DNA of 53,800 nucleotides, from NCBI GenBank assembly GCA_018820205.1, contig JAHJOK010000051.1, positions 1 to 53,800 on the forward strand, read 5' to 3'. A model generated the notes under the pieces. That model did not search any database, was not told where the DNA came from, and was given only the letters and a program-made list of their open reading frames with translations. Positions 17,098-25,597 of this stretch are shown here, piece after piece; position 1 is the stretch's first letter, and each line of letters begins with the position of its first letter. Source of the DNA: Alphaproteobacteria bacterium (GTDB lineage: Bacteria > Pseudomonadota > Alphaproteobacteria > Caulobacterales > Caulobacteraceae). Made by a program: the position numbers and the translations under genes.

Positions 17098-17532
17098 TCA
17101 GAACTCGCCGACCTGGGCCGAGTCCATCCGCCGCCATCCGACCCGTTCGATGGTCATGTCGGGCGGATTGCGGCCGCCGGGCCGTTCGATCTCGATCGTC
17201 ACCTCGAACAGCTGCACCTGATAGCGCCCATTGGCGGCCCCCAGCGCCATGTTCCGTTCCGCCGGCCCCCGGGGCGACGCGGACCAGCGGATGACCTCTC
17301 CGCCGGGGATGGCGAACTCTCCGATCGGCCGTTCCATGAAATTGACGTCGCGCACCAGGGCCAAGGCGTTCTCCTGCACCGCCACCTGCTGCAGCACGGC
17401 CTGCGCCCGGCGCTGACCGCGCGTCATCTGGATCTGCAACTGGAAGATGGCCGTCATCGTCATGGCGGCGATCGCCAGCGCCACCAGGGCCTCGATCAGG
17501 GTGAACCCCGGCCGGGTCGTCCGCCGGATCAC
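17098..17532 (-). CDS. gspI: T2SS minor pseudopilin GspI
   Basis: Pseudopilin of about 144 residues with the leader VIRRTTRPG, then FTLIEALVALAIAAMTMTAIF. The short globular domain (FQLQIQMTRGQRRAQAVLQQVAVQENALAL) matches the GspI length and style; the ENALAL stretch resembles the GspI N-terminal helix motif. It starts at a GTG that overlaps the TGA of gspF (GTGTGA), so expression is coupled to gspF. It converges on gspD with a 24-base gap. Confidence 0.82.
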   Translation of the reverse strand: MIRRTTRPGFTLIEALVALAIAAMTMTAIFQLQIQMTRGQRRAQAVLQQVAVQENALALVRDVNFMERPIGEFAIPGGEVIRWSASPRGPAERNMALGAANGRYQVQLFEVTIEIERPGGRNPPDMTIERVGWRRMDSAQVGEF

Positions 17533-18737
17533 ACCACGCCTTCGTAGACGCTGGACAGGGCCAGAACCAGCGACAGGGCGACCACGCCGACCACCACGGA
17601 AATCAGGGCGATGGCCAGCGGCTCCAGCAGGGCCGTCATCTGCTTCATGCGGTCGCGCAGTCGGGCCTCGTAGTTGTCGGCCATGAAGCCGAACATCGGC
17701 CCCACCGCGCCGGACTTCTGGCCCGCGCGGATCAGGCTCAGGTCCATCGCTTCCAGGTTGGTGTGCGACGCCAGCGAGGACTCCAGCGTGACCCCGGCTC
17801 TCAGGTCGCCCTCCAGCCGGTCCAGGCCGGCGCGGAACGGTCCGGTCGGCACCGCCGCGCGCGACAGGGCGGCGGCGGACAGGATCGGCACATTGTTGTT
17901 CAGGGCGAACGCCGTCAGTCGCGCCCACGAGGCGATCTCGCGCGACTGCAGCACCGGGCCCACGACGGGCAGTCCGTGCGCGATCGAATAGGCCCGTGCC
18001 CGGACGGCCGGATTCGTCGCGATGATGAAGATCAGCACGGCCAGGGCGGCGAAGCCGATGGCCACGATCGGCAGATTGGCGTTGGCGAACTCGCCGGTGT
18101 CCAGAACCCAGCGCGACAGGGCGGGCACATTGGTCCGGTCCTCGCCGATCATGGCGCCGAAGCGCGGCACGACCTGGGTGAAGATGAAGCCGACCGCCAG
18201 CACCCCCGCGCTGAGCAGGAAGGCGGGATAGGTCAGGGCGTTCTGGAAATCCTTCCGCAGCCGGTCCTCATAGGCCATCTGCTCGGCGGCGTCCTTCAGG
18301 ACTGCGGCGATCCGGCCCGACGCCTCGCCCACCCTGGCCATGGCGTAGACATAGAAGGGAAAGCCCGGGACATGGGCTTCGAACGCCCCGCCCAGATTCT
18401 CGCCTCGGCGCAGGGCGGCGATCATCGCCTGGAACTGCGCCTGTCCCTTCCGCGCCGTCATGCCCTGGGCCACGGTGTCCAGCGCCTCCAGCAGCGAGAC
18501 GCCGGCCTCCAGCATCAGGGCCAGTTGCCGCAACACCAGCACCCGTTCGGTCTGCTTCAGGCCGCGATCCTTGCCCGGGGGCTTGATCGGCGGCGCCTCG
18601 CGCAACTCTGTGACGATCAGGCCCTCGCCGGCCAGACGCCGCATCGCCGCGCGCTCGTCGGCCGCATTGAGGGAGCCGCGGCTGGCGGTCCCGTCGCGCG
18701 TCATGCCGCGATACAGGAAGGACCGCTGCTCGCTCAT
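17529..18737 (-). CDS. gspF: T2SS inner-membrane platform protein GspF
   Basis: Polytopic core of the T2SS inner-membrane platform, 402 residues. It contains two T2SSF repeats: the first with LRQLALMLEAGVSLLEALDTVAQ and FPFYVYAMARVGEASGRIAAVL, the second with FALNNNVPILSAAALSRA and LSLIRAGQKSGAVGPMF. Three membrane segments are seen, two in the middle and one at the C-terminus (LAIALISVVVGVVALSLVLALSSVYEGVV). The ATG at 18737 overlaps the stop of the methyltransferase gene (ATGA). This locus has that methyltransferase where gspE would normally abut gspF. Confidence 0.93.
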   Translation of the reverse strand: MSEQRSFLYRGMTRDGTASRGSLNAADERAAMRRLAGEGLIVTELREAPPIKPPGKDRGLKQTERVLVLRQLALMLEAGVSLLEALDTVAQGMTARKGQAQFQAMIAALRRGENLGGAFEAHVPGFPFYVYAMARVGEASGRIAAVLKDAAEQMAYEDRLRKDFQNALTYPAFLLSAGVLAVGFIFTQVVPRFGAMIGEDRTNVPALSRWVLDTGEFANANLPIVAIGFAALAVLIFIIATNPAVRARAYSIAHGLPVVGPVLQSREIASWARLTAFALNNNVPILSAAALSRAAVPTGPFRAGLDRLEGDLRAGVTLESSLASHTNLEAMDLSLIRAGQKSGAVGPMFGFMADNYEARLRDRMKQMTALLEPLAIALISVVVGVVALSLVLALSSVYEGVV

Positions 18738-19411
18738 CGGCGTCGGTACGCGGCGATCATCTGGCCCCGTGCGTGCCCCCAGTCGCCGATCGGCTCGAAC
18801 GTCCAGGGGGCGGCGTCGATGGCCCAGATCAGATCGTCCAGCCGATAGTGGAAGGGGTCGATGGTGTCGCGCGTCTGCACCACCCCGCCCGGCTGGGTCA
18901 GGGTCGCAAACAGATCCTGGTCCGGACGGCACTCGAAATAGGTGACGAAGAACCGGCCGCCGGACGCCATCTTCGGCGCCAGTCGGGCCAGGCATCGGCG
19001 CAGGTGGTTCAGCGGCAGATGGGTGAACACCGACTGGGCGATGGCGAAGTCGCAGGGAAGATCCGGGTCCGGAAGATCGAAGTCTGGGCTGGCGCGGAAA
19101 TGGCTCCACGGCGCCTTTTCGCGTCCCTCCGCGTCCAGTTCCAGATCATAGCCCGTCCGCATCAGGCTCTCGCTGATGTCGGAGCCGAAATAGCGGCCCG
19201 CATCCAGATAGGGGATCGCCCGGGCGCCCAGCCGAAGGGCGCCGCAGCCGATGTCCATCAGCCGGTGGCGAGGCTCCAGCCCCTGTCCCTTCAGAAAGGC
19301 CATCTGGTGCGGACCCATCTCGTCCCACAGACCGCCGATCAGTTCGCGGTGACGGCCGCCCGCGATCTCGTCGGCGACGATCGTCGGGTCCTCATAGACG
19401 TTGCTGACCAT
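18734..19411 (-). CDS. Class I SAM-dependent methyltransferase embedded in the T2SS operon
   Basis: A 225-residue Rossmann methyltransferase with the SAM-binding motif LMDIGCGALRLGARAIPYL near residue 55, then YFGSDISESL and IAQSVFTHLPLNHLRRCLARL. The ATG at 19411 is two bases past the gspE stop, and its TGA overlaps the gspF ATG, so it is read as part of gspE-MT-gspF-gspI. It shares the DxGCGxLRLGxxAIPYL motif and layout with the methyltransferase at 24857-25570, so the two are likely paralogues. The family is usually annotated only as a methyltransferase. The substrate is unknown; a T2SS subunit, a secreted protein or a surface glycan are options, and the tight coupling favours a link to secretion. 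Confidence 0.85.
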   Translation of the reverse strand: MVSNVYEDPTIVADEIAGGRHRELIGGLWDEMGPHQMAFLKGQGLEPRHRLMDIGCGALRLGARAIPYLDAGRYFGSDISESLMRTGYDLELDAEGREKAPWSHFRASPDFDLPDPDLPCDFAIAQSVFTHLPLNHLRRCLARLAPKMASGGRFFVTYFECRPDQDLFATLTQPGGVVQTRDTIDPFHYRLDDLIWAIDAAPWTFEPIGDWGHARGQMIAAYRRR

Positions 19412-19413
19412 GA

Positions 19414-21144
19414 TCAATCCTCGCCCGCGCGGGCCACGCGGTACACCTCGGCCAGGGTCGTCTCGCCCCGGCGGGCCTTGATGAATCCATCCTCGGCGAA
19501 GCTCATGAACCCGTCCTCGCGCGCGATCGCGGTCAGGGCGTCCTCGTCGGCGCGGGTGCGCAGGCCTGCGGTCATGCGCTGCGTCGCCGGGGCGATCTCG
19601 TACAGGCCGACTCGGCCGCGAAAGCCCGTCTGGCCGCATTTGGGACAGCCGCGCGGCTCACGCCAATTGGCCGGTTCGCGAGCGACCCTGGCCCTGACGG
19701 CGGGCGTCAGCGCCGCCTCGTGGCGCTCGATCTCGTCCTCGGACGACGGCGCGTTGCAGGTGGTGCACAGGCGGCGAACCAGTCGTTGGCCGGCCACGCC
19801 GCGCAGAACGTCCGCCAGCAGATAGTCCTCGATCCCCAGGTCCAGCAGACGCGGCACGGCGGCCAGGGCCGAGTTGGTGTGCACGGTCGAGATGACCAGG
19901 TGGCCGGTCAGGGCCGACTGGACGGCGATGCGCGCGGTCTCGGGATCGCGGATCTCGCCGACCATGATGACATCGGGGTCCTGGCGCAGGATGGAGCGCA
20001 GGCCGGCGGCGAAGGTCAGGCCGATCTCGGACCGCACCCGCACCTGGATCACGCCCGGCAGGTCCAGTTCGACCGGATCCTCGACCGTGATGATCTTGCG
20101 CTGGCCGTCGTTCAGATGAGTCAGCAGGCGATAGATGGTGGTGGTCTTGCCCGAGCCGGTCGGGCCGGTGATCAGCAACACGCCGTTCGGCTGTTCCGAT
20201 AGCGACAGCAGGCTGGCTTCCTGATCGGGGCCGACGCCCAGTTCGGACAGCAGCGGCAGGCGGCTGGTCTTGCCCAGCAGGCGCAGCACCAGCGATTCGC
20301 CCCACGAACAGGGCAGGCTGGAGACCCGCAGGTCGACCTCCTGGCCTGACACGCGGATCGACTGGCGGCCGTCCTGCGGCAGGCGGCGCTCGCCGATATC
20401 CATGCCGGACAGCAGTTTGATCCGCGACGCCACGGCGTCGAAATTGGCCCGGGGCGCCGACCGGGCCGTGTGCAGGACGCCGTCGATCCGCATACGGACC
20501 AGGAACCGGTCCTCATACGGTTCGACGTGCACGTCGGAGGCGCGCCGGCTCAGGGCCTCGGCGAAGACGCCGTTGACGAAGTCGATGACCGGGGCTTCCT
20601 GCGCCAGTTCGCGAAGGCGGGTCGCGTCCGCTCCGACCCCGCCGACCAGATCGACCGGGGCGGCGGTCTGGTCGGTCAGGTCGCCCAGCAGGGCGTCGAT
20701 CAGGGCGCGCGGGGCCAGCAGCATGGCGACCGCATCGTCGGTCGCCTGGGCGATCCGCTCGGTCAGGCTGAGATCCAGCGGCTGCAGCGCGGCGCACAGG
20801 ATGCGGCCGGGCGACGCCGCCGCGCCATCCGGGCCGGGTTCGCGCCAGGCCACGGCGTTGCGCGAGGCCCACCAGTCCAGCGGCGAGCCGATCTCGGCCA
20901 GGAAACTCAGGATCGCGTCGGGCGCCGGTCCGTCCTCGGACGCCAGCACGGGCAGGCCCAGCTGTTCGGACAGAACCTCCAGCAGTTGCGCCTCGGACAG
21001 GGCGCCCAGCCGGACCAGGTTCAGGCCGATCGGCTCTCCGTTGGTGGCCTGGATCGCCAGGGCGTTCTGAACGTCGGAGGGGCGGACCAGGCCGCGATCG
21101 ACCAGCAGTTCGCCCAGCCGCGCGCGAGCCACGGCCGGACCCAT
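19414..21144 (-). CDS. gspE: T2SS assembly ATPase GspE
   Basis: Secretion ATPase of 576 residues. An N-terminal GspE-N/MshEN domain (ARLGELLVDRGLVRPSDVQNAL...LGLPVL) is followed by the N2 domain (ASDVHVEPYEDRFLVRMRIDGVL). The Walker A is GPTGSGKT at residues 327-334, the Walker B region is DPDVIMVGEIRD near 389-400, and the HTNSA motif is present. A zinc site has Cys460, Cys463, Cys500 and Cys503, as in true GspE. The ATG at 21144 is chosen; a few residues upstream (SEAIVIPR) could belong if an unusual CTG start were used. It lies 23 bases after a small unknown gene. Confidence 0.93.
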   Translation of the reverse strand: MGPAVARARLGELLVDRGLVRPSDVQNALAIQATNGEPIGLNLVRLGALSEAQLLEVLSEQLGLPVLASEDGPAPDAILSFLAEIGSPLDWWASRNAVAWREPGPDGAAASPGRILCAALQPLDLSLTERIAQATDDAVAMLLAPRALIDALLGDLTDQTAAPVDLVGGVGADATRLRELAQEAPVIDFVNGVFAEALSRRASDVHVEPYEDRFLVRMRIDGVLHTARSAPRANFDAVASRIKLLSGMDIGERRLPQDGRQSIRVSGQEVDLRVSSLPCSWGESLVLRLLGKTSRLPLLSELGVGPDQEASLLSLSEQPNGVLLITGPTGSGKTTTIYRLLTHLNDGQRKIITVEDPVELDLPGVIQVRVRSEIGLTFAAGLRSILRQDPDVIMVGEIRDPETARIAVQSALTGHLVISTVHTNSALAAVPRLLDLGIEDYLLADVLRGVAGQRLVRRLCTTCNAPSSEDEIERHEAALTPAVRARVAREPANWREPRGCPKCGQTGFRGRVGLYEIAPATQRMTAGLRTRADEDALTAIAREDGFMSFAEDGFIKARRGETTLAEVYRVARAGED

Positions 21145-21167
21145 GCGCGGAATGACGATCGCTTCAC

Positions 21168-21428
21168 TCAGCTTTTGATCTCCGGGACCAGTCCGTAGAA
21201 GACGTCGCGCATGCCGGTCTCGGCGGGCGCCATCGAGCGCAGGAAGGCCAGGGTGCGGTGCGCGGGACCGCGCAGTTCGAAGCTGACGCCGTTGAAGGCG
21301 CAGTTGACGAAGGCCGGCGGCTGGCCGCCCGAATAGAATAGCTGGGCGTCGTTGAATTTGATGTTCTCGAACTTCCCGTCGTCCAGGTCGACCGGGCCGG
21401 TCATCGTCTTGTCCTTGTGCGCGGCCAT
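21168..21428 (-). CDS. Small unknown protein heading the gspE operon
   Basis: An 86-residue product I cannot name. It starts at ATG 21428 with GAAGGA about 10 bases upstream. The sequence (DDGKFENIKFNDAQLFYSG, FVNCAFNGVSFELRGPAHRTLAFLRSMA) is mixed alpha/beta with no signal peptide or membrane helix, so it should be cytoplasmic. It is the first gene of the gspE-MT-gspF-gspI transcript, 23 bases ahead of gspE, which suggests a T2SS accessory or regulator. No known T2SS subunit matches it. Confidence 0.7.
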   Translation of the reverse strand: MAAHKDKTMTGPVDLDDGKFENIKFNDAQLFYSGGQPPAFVNCAFNGVSFELRGPAHRTLAFLRSMAPAETGMRDVFYGLVPEIKS

Positions 21429-21495
21429 GCCGGTGTCCTTCAGTCTATCTCGACGCGAAACGCCGCATCACGGTCAGTGATACGGCCCCCCGCAC

Positions 21496-21529
21496 AAAAG
21501 AAAAAGGGGAGGACCGAAGTCCTCCCCTT
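21496..21529 (-). terminator. Strong intrinsic terminator of the secreted-protein gene
   Basis: An 11-bp perfect stem (AAGGGGAGGAC / GTCCTCCCCTT, arms 21504-21514 and 21519-21529) closes a four-base loop that reads TTCG on the minus strand, a very stable tetraloop. On that strand it is followed by a T-rich tract (21496-21505). It lies 28 bases past the stop of the gene at 21557 and separates it from the gspE operon. Confidence 0.88.
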
Positions 21530-21556
21530 CCCCAGGCGTCCTCGAAGAAACGAGGC

Positions 21557-22915
21557 TTAGTTCTGCGGCTCGTTGCCCGTGGCGTCACGACCCATCGAGA
21601 CCTCGGTCAGCGAACCGTTGGCCACGTTCTGGATGAAGCGACGAGCGACCAGCCCGGCCGGCAGGGCTTCGACCGTCAGACGGACGTCGCCGCGACCGAA
21701 GTCAGCACCGAAGGCGGTTTGCAGCGACTGGCCGGTGATGACCACTTCGCCACCCTTGGTGATGCCGGTCGACAGCGGCACCAGAGCGGTGGAGGCGGCG
21801 ACGCCGGCCGAGCTGGTCAGCAGTTCGGCGGAGACGGCGCCCGAGGTGGCCGTGCCGATGTTCGAGATACGAACGACGGTGGCGTTGCCGGTCGAAACCG
21901 CCAGAGTGCCCGACGAAACCCACGGGATCAGGTAGGTCGAGCCCTCGCGGGTGACCGACTGAAGCGACGAGGGGCCGTAGGTCGGCTGGACGGCGTAGTC
22001 GGCCGCCAGGGCCAGGGTGGTCGCGACCGTGTAGGTCGAGGCCGGGATCGGATCGCCACCGGCGACGGCGGTGATCACGCCCGGGTTGCCGACCGGAGTG
22101 GCGACAGTCAGCAGGCCCGTGGTCGGGACGGCCGTGGCGTCATACTTGAGCGTGACGGTCTTGGTCGTCTGGTTGCCGACGAACTTGAAGTCGGCCTTGG
22201 TCACGTCACCGGCGACGGCGACCTTGGTCACGTCGTCGATGCCCTTGGATTGGGCGGTGACGGCGACGACGACGGTGCCGAGGGTCACGTCGGCGGTCAG
22301 GGCCTTGAAGCCCGACGTCAGGGTGGCGGCGGTCGTCACGGCGTCAGCGGTCGTCGTGACCTTGAAGGCCGGAGCGAACTGAACCAGCTTGGACAGGGTG
22401 TCCGAGCCGCCGTCGATCGAGGTGCCCAGCTCGGTCTTGAAGGTCGTGGCGACGTTCAGGGTCGAGGTCTGGTTGGCCAGTTGAACCGGGAGCGCAGCGG
22501 TGATCGGCACAGCGTTGGTGCAGCCGCCCAGGCCCGAGAGCAGGAACGAAACCGAGGTGTCGGTGGCCAGACCGCCGGTCGAGATCGAGGTGGTCGGGGC
22601 GCAACCGGCGTTGGCGACGATGGCGCCCGGGGTCACGGCGGTGCCGAAGGTGTGGCCGCCCTGCAGTTGGAAGGTCAGGATGGAGTTGCCGCCCGGCAGG
22701 ATCGCCGTGGTGCTGGGCACGATGGCCAGACCCAGGACGCCCTTGGACGTCGTGGCGGTCAGCGTGACTTCGGTGGCGACGGTGGCGGCGGCCTTAACGG
22801 TGGCGCCGGCGGTCGCGAACGAAGTGACCTTGTACTGTTGGGCGTTGGCGGCGCCGGCGGCGCCGACGGCGAGGGTAGTCAGCGCGATGGCGCCGAGGAG
22901 ATTCTGCTTCTTCAT
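21557..22915 (-). CDS. Secreted Ala/Thr/Val-rich surface or extracellular protein, unknown
   Basis: A 452-residue protein with a classic signal peptide (MKKQNLLGAIALTTLAVGAAGAANA, cut before QQYKV). The mature part is low in charge and rich in Ala, Thr, Val, Gly and Ser with repeated short beta-strand-like stretches; only two Cys are seen (GCAPTT and GGCTNA), which could pair. No RTX repeats, anchor or catalytic motif are visible. Codon use is strongly biased and it has an AGGGGG ribosome site and a TTCG-capped terminator, which suggests high expression. Its place beside the gspE operon makes it a candidate T2SS substrate, and its Thr/Ser content would suit O-glycosylation; both are inference. 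A structural layer or matrix protein is another option. Confidence 0.85.
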   Translation of the reverse strand: MKKQNLLGAIALTTLAVGAAGAANAQQYKVTSFATAGATVKAAATVATEVTLTATTSKGVLGLAIVPSTTAILPGGNSILTFQLQGGHTFGTAVTPGAIVANAGCAPTTSISTGGLATDTSVSFLLSGLGGCTNAVPITAALPVQLANQTSTLNVATTFKTELGTSIDGGSDTLSKLVQFAPAFKVTTTADAVTTAATLTSGFKALTADVTLGTVVVAVTAQSKGIDDVTKVAVAGDVTKADFKFVGNQTTKTVTLKYDATAVPTTGLLTVATPVGNPGVITAVAGGDPIPASTYTVATTLALAADYAVQPTYGPSSLQSVTREGSTYLIPWVSSGTLAVSTGNATVVRISNIGTATSGAVSAELLTSSAGVAASTALVPLSTGITKGGEVVITGQSLQTAFGADFGRGDVRLTVEALPAGLVARRFIQNVANGSLTEVSMGRDATGNEPQN

Positions 22916-23140
22916 TGGGTCCCCCTGGGGAAAATTGCTAAACTTGGTTGGTCCATGCCACGGCGGTAGTTAGAGCACATGACCGCCGAAGACTGTCATG
23001 GGCATTCCAAGGCGGGTTCTTCCTAGACCGGGTTCGCGGCCGCCGTCAACTGGACTTCGTTCGTCCAAAGGCGCCCATATTGTGAAAGTTTTGCGGTGCT
23101 TGGCAGGATTGTCACACTGTATGAAAGCGTTGCGGGGAAA
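22916..23140. promoter_or_regulatory. Long upstream region of the secreted-protein gene
   Basis: A 225-base region, richer in A/T than its neighbours, upstream of the secreted-protein gene (minus). It has the ribosome site AGGGGG about 10 bases before the ATG. A hexamer inverted repeat, CATGAC (22978-22983) and GTCATG (22995-23000) with an 11-base spacer, could be an operator. A TTGACG is present on the minus strand but without a good -10 partner. Confidence 0.35.
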
Positions 23141-24721
23141 CTAGCGGGCGCCTTTTCGCCCCACGGGCGACGACTTCTCGCGCACCGCGATCTCCAGACC
23201 CTGAAACAGCGGCAACAGGGTCGCCTGGAATTTGTCGGCGGCCTCGGCGATCGCTTCGCGGTTTTCCTCTGACGTTTCCACCGGCTTGCCGTCCTTCAGC
23301 GCCCGGTGACCGGACTGTTCCAGCACCTGCCAGACCTTGTCGGCCCACTGGCGCGGCTCGGGCAGGCCGTCGATCCAGCCCTTCAGGAACATCTGGTCGA
23401 TCCGGGAGATGGCGATGGCGCCGCCGGTCACCGGCGAGGCCAGATAGCTGAGGCCGTCCTGCAGCTCGGCTCTCTGCATCAGCACCGTGTTCATCTTGCG
23501 CGTGCGCGGGCGCGCCGCCGCGATCTGGGCGTCCGACTGGGCGAAGCCGAGGTGTCCCGAACCCGCCAGCAGCATGACGGCCTGCAGCACCTGGCCGAAC
23601 TGGACGCCCTTGTCCTGGAGCGCGATCTCGATGTCGCGAATCGCATGCGGCCGGTTGTCGGCCAGGAAATCGAGCAGCGGTCCATAGACCTCGGGGGCCA
23701 GAGTCACTTCGCCCAGGGGACTGGCGGCGGTCTCGGGGATGTTGGCCCGGACGTTCAGCAGCACGATCCGGACGTCGCGGATCCGCTCGATCCGTTCGGC
23801 CTGGGGCATGGCGAACCCGCCCTTGACCCAATAGTCCTTGCGGAACTGATTGTTGCGCATGAAGTCGCGCATGGTCTCGCGGAACGGTTCATTGTCGATG
23901 CCCGCCAGCCAGGCGCGCTGGGGCGCCGTCAGCTGGATCTCCTCGACCGCCTCCTGATACGAGGCGCTGCAGGCGAACTCCAGCTTGGCCTCCCCGAAGA
24001 TATCGGCGATGTCGTTGAAATACATCGGATACCAGCTGGTGTTCATATATTCGTGGCTGAGATAGCCGCGCGGCATGGTCTTCAGCTGCTCGAACTTGTC
24101 CCGCGCCTGAGGGTTGGCGGCGAGGAAGACCGGGTCGCGGTCGAACATCTCCCCGACAAAGGTGAGCGCGGCCTCCATCTTCTCGCCCGAGCCCATGCCC
24201 TTGCCGGCCGTCATCCGGGCGTGCATCGCCAGAAGCTCGCGGATCGGGGCCGCCGTGGCCCAGCCGGGCATCACATTGTAGCTGCAATAGACGACGCCGC
24301 CGACGTTCAGCTTGCGATTGATGAAGTCGACGATGATGTCGCGGTTCTGCGGGGTCACCCAACTCCAGATGCCGTGCAGGCCGATCGAGTCGAACATCGG
24401 CAGGTCGTCGCGCTTGCAGAACTGCTCGAAGCTCTCGTCGGTCAGGTCCGCGCTGGCGCCGGCCGAGTCGTTCAGCCAGCGGGCGAACAGGACATGGTCC
24501 GGATTGAAGTCGTCGCCGAACCAGTTGACGTGGGGCTGCGCCGCCGCATGCATGGCGATCGACATGCCCTGGCCGAAGCCCAGCTCGCAGGCGTTCTCGA
24601 TCCTGGGCGGGGCATAGCCGGCGTTGAGCAGCCCGATGGGAAACCGCACCGGGTTCAGCTCTGTGAAATAGCCGGTCGTATATTCAACGTCAGCGACGTA
24701 GCCTGAAGTCCAGTCCGACAC
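23141..24721 (-). CDS. Methyltransferase with methyltransferase-regulatory domain
   Basis: A 526-residue protein. The N-terminal Rossmann SAM domain contains ENACELGFGQGMSIAMHAAAQ and NWFGDDFNPDHVLFAR, then DSIGLHGIWSWVTPQNRDIIVDFINRKL and GGVVYCSYNVMPGW. The following region (residues about 220-310: FLAANPQARDKFEQLKTMPRGYLSHEYMN, ELQLTAP-like) is the MethyTransf_Reg domain (PF10119) typical of this family. A third, less conserved helical C-terminal part completes it. Starts with GTG at 24721. Family members often sit in surface polysaccharide or glycosylation clusters; the substrate is unknown. It is divergent from the smaller methyltransferase at 24857. Confidence 0.88.
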   Translation of the reverse strand: MSDWTSGYVADVEYTTGYFTELNPVRFPIGLLNAGYAPPRIENACELGFGQGMSIAMHAAAQPHVNWFGDDFNPDHVLFARWLNDSAGASADLTDESFEQFCKRDDLPMFDSIGLHGIWSWVTPQNRDIIVDFINRKLNVGGVVYCSYNVMPGWATAAPIRELLAMHARMTAGKGMGSGEKMEAALTFVGEMFDRDPVFLAANPQARDKFEQLKTMPRGYLSHEYMNTSWYPMYFNDIADIFGEAKLEFACSASYQEAVEEIQLTAPQRAWLAGIDNEPFRETMRDFMRNNQFRKDYWVKGGFAMPQAERIERIRDVRIVLLNVRANIPETAASPLGEVTLAPEVYGPLLDFLADNRPHAIRDIEIALQDKGVQFGQVLQAVMLLAGSGHLGFAQSDAQIAAARPRTRKMNTVLMQRAELQDGLSYLASPVTGGAIAISRIDQMFLKGWIDGLPEPRQWADKVWQVLEQSGHRALKDGKPVETSEENREAIAEAADKFQATLLPLFQGLEIAVREKSSPVGRKGAR

Positions 24722-24856
24722 GCAAAAGCCCCCGAGGGTTTATCCAGTTCGAGACCGTCGTTAAAGGCTCGCGCCCGGGATGAAAATAGGCTTGAGCCCA
24801 GCGGCCCGGCGCCACAGACAGCGCGGGAGCCATCGTGGGCGACAGGAGAGATCGAG

Positions 24857-25570
24857 ATGAGCGTCAGGGACTTCACCGTCGAACAGGCGGCATCGCTGGC
24901 GCCGGGCGATCAGCACTATCGCGCCTTCGTCGGCCCGACCTATCGCTATGACCTGATCGGGGCGCAGCAGTTCGCCCTGCTGTACCTGCTCGGCCTGCGC
25001 GAGACCCACCGCCTGCTCGACTTCGGCTGCGGTTCGCTGCGGCTGGGTCGGATGGCGATCCCCTATCTGCTGGAAGGCCGCTATTTCGGCATCGAGCCCG
25101 AGCCCTGGCTGATCGACGACGGGTTCGCCCGTGAACTGGGCGAGGACGCCCGGCGGGTGAAGGCCCCGCGCTTCGACCACAACACCGACTATCGCACCGA
25201 CGTGTTCGGGACCCAGTTCGACTATATCATCGCCCAGTCGATCTTCTCGCACACCGGCGAGGCGGCCTCGCGGCGCGCGCTGGAATCGTTTCGCGCCAGC
25301 CTCGCCCCCGGCGGCCTGATCGTCGTCAACTGGATGGTCGGCGAGGAACAGCCGCAGTTCGACCCGGACACCTCCGACTGGGTCTATCCCGAATGCGTCA
25401 CCTTCCGCCCCGAGCGGATCGAGCGGATCGCCGCCGAAGCCGGCCTGGCCGTCCGCGCCTGTCCGTGGTGGCATCCGGGGCTCAACTGGTATGTGCTGGC
25501 CCATTCCGAGGCCGACCTGCCGGATCCGGCGTTCCTGGCCGCCCTGGCGCTGCAGCCGCTGTCGCGCTGA
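24857..25570 (+). CDS. Class I SAM-dependent methyltransferase
   Basis: A 237-residue methyltransferase with a well-placed ribosome site (AGGAGAG) before ATG 24857. The SAM motif is LLDFGCGSLRLGRMAIPYLLEGRYFGIEPEPWL near residue 53; DYIIAQSIFSHTGEAASRRALESF and LAPGGLIVVNWMVGE follow. The motif and overall layout match the methyltransferase inside the T2SS operon (DIGCGALRLGARAIPYL), so they look like paralogues. It converges on the dioxygenase-like gene with a 27-base gap. Acceptor unknown. Confidence 0.85.
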   Translation: MSVRDFTVEQAASLAPGDQHYRAFVGPTYRYDLIGAQQFALLYLLGLRETHRLLDFGCGSLRLGRMAIPYLLEGRYFGIEPEPWLIDDGFARELGEDARRVKAPRFDHNTDYRTDVFGTQFDYIIAQSIFSHTGEAASRRALESFRASLAPGGLIVVNWMVGEEQPQFDPDTSDWVYPECVTFRPERIERIAAEAGLAVRACPWWHPGLNWYVLAHSEADLPDPAFLAALALQPLSR

Positions 25571-25597
25571 TCGCCAGGGCGGCGGGGCCGGACGGCC

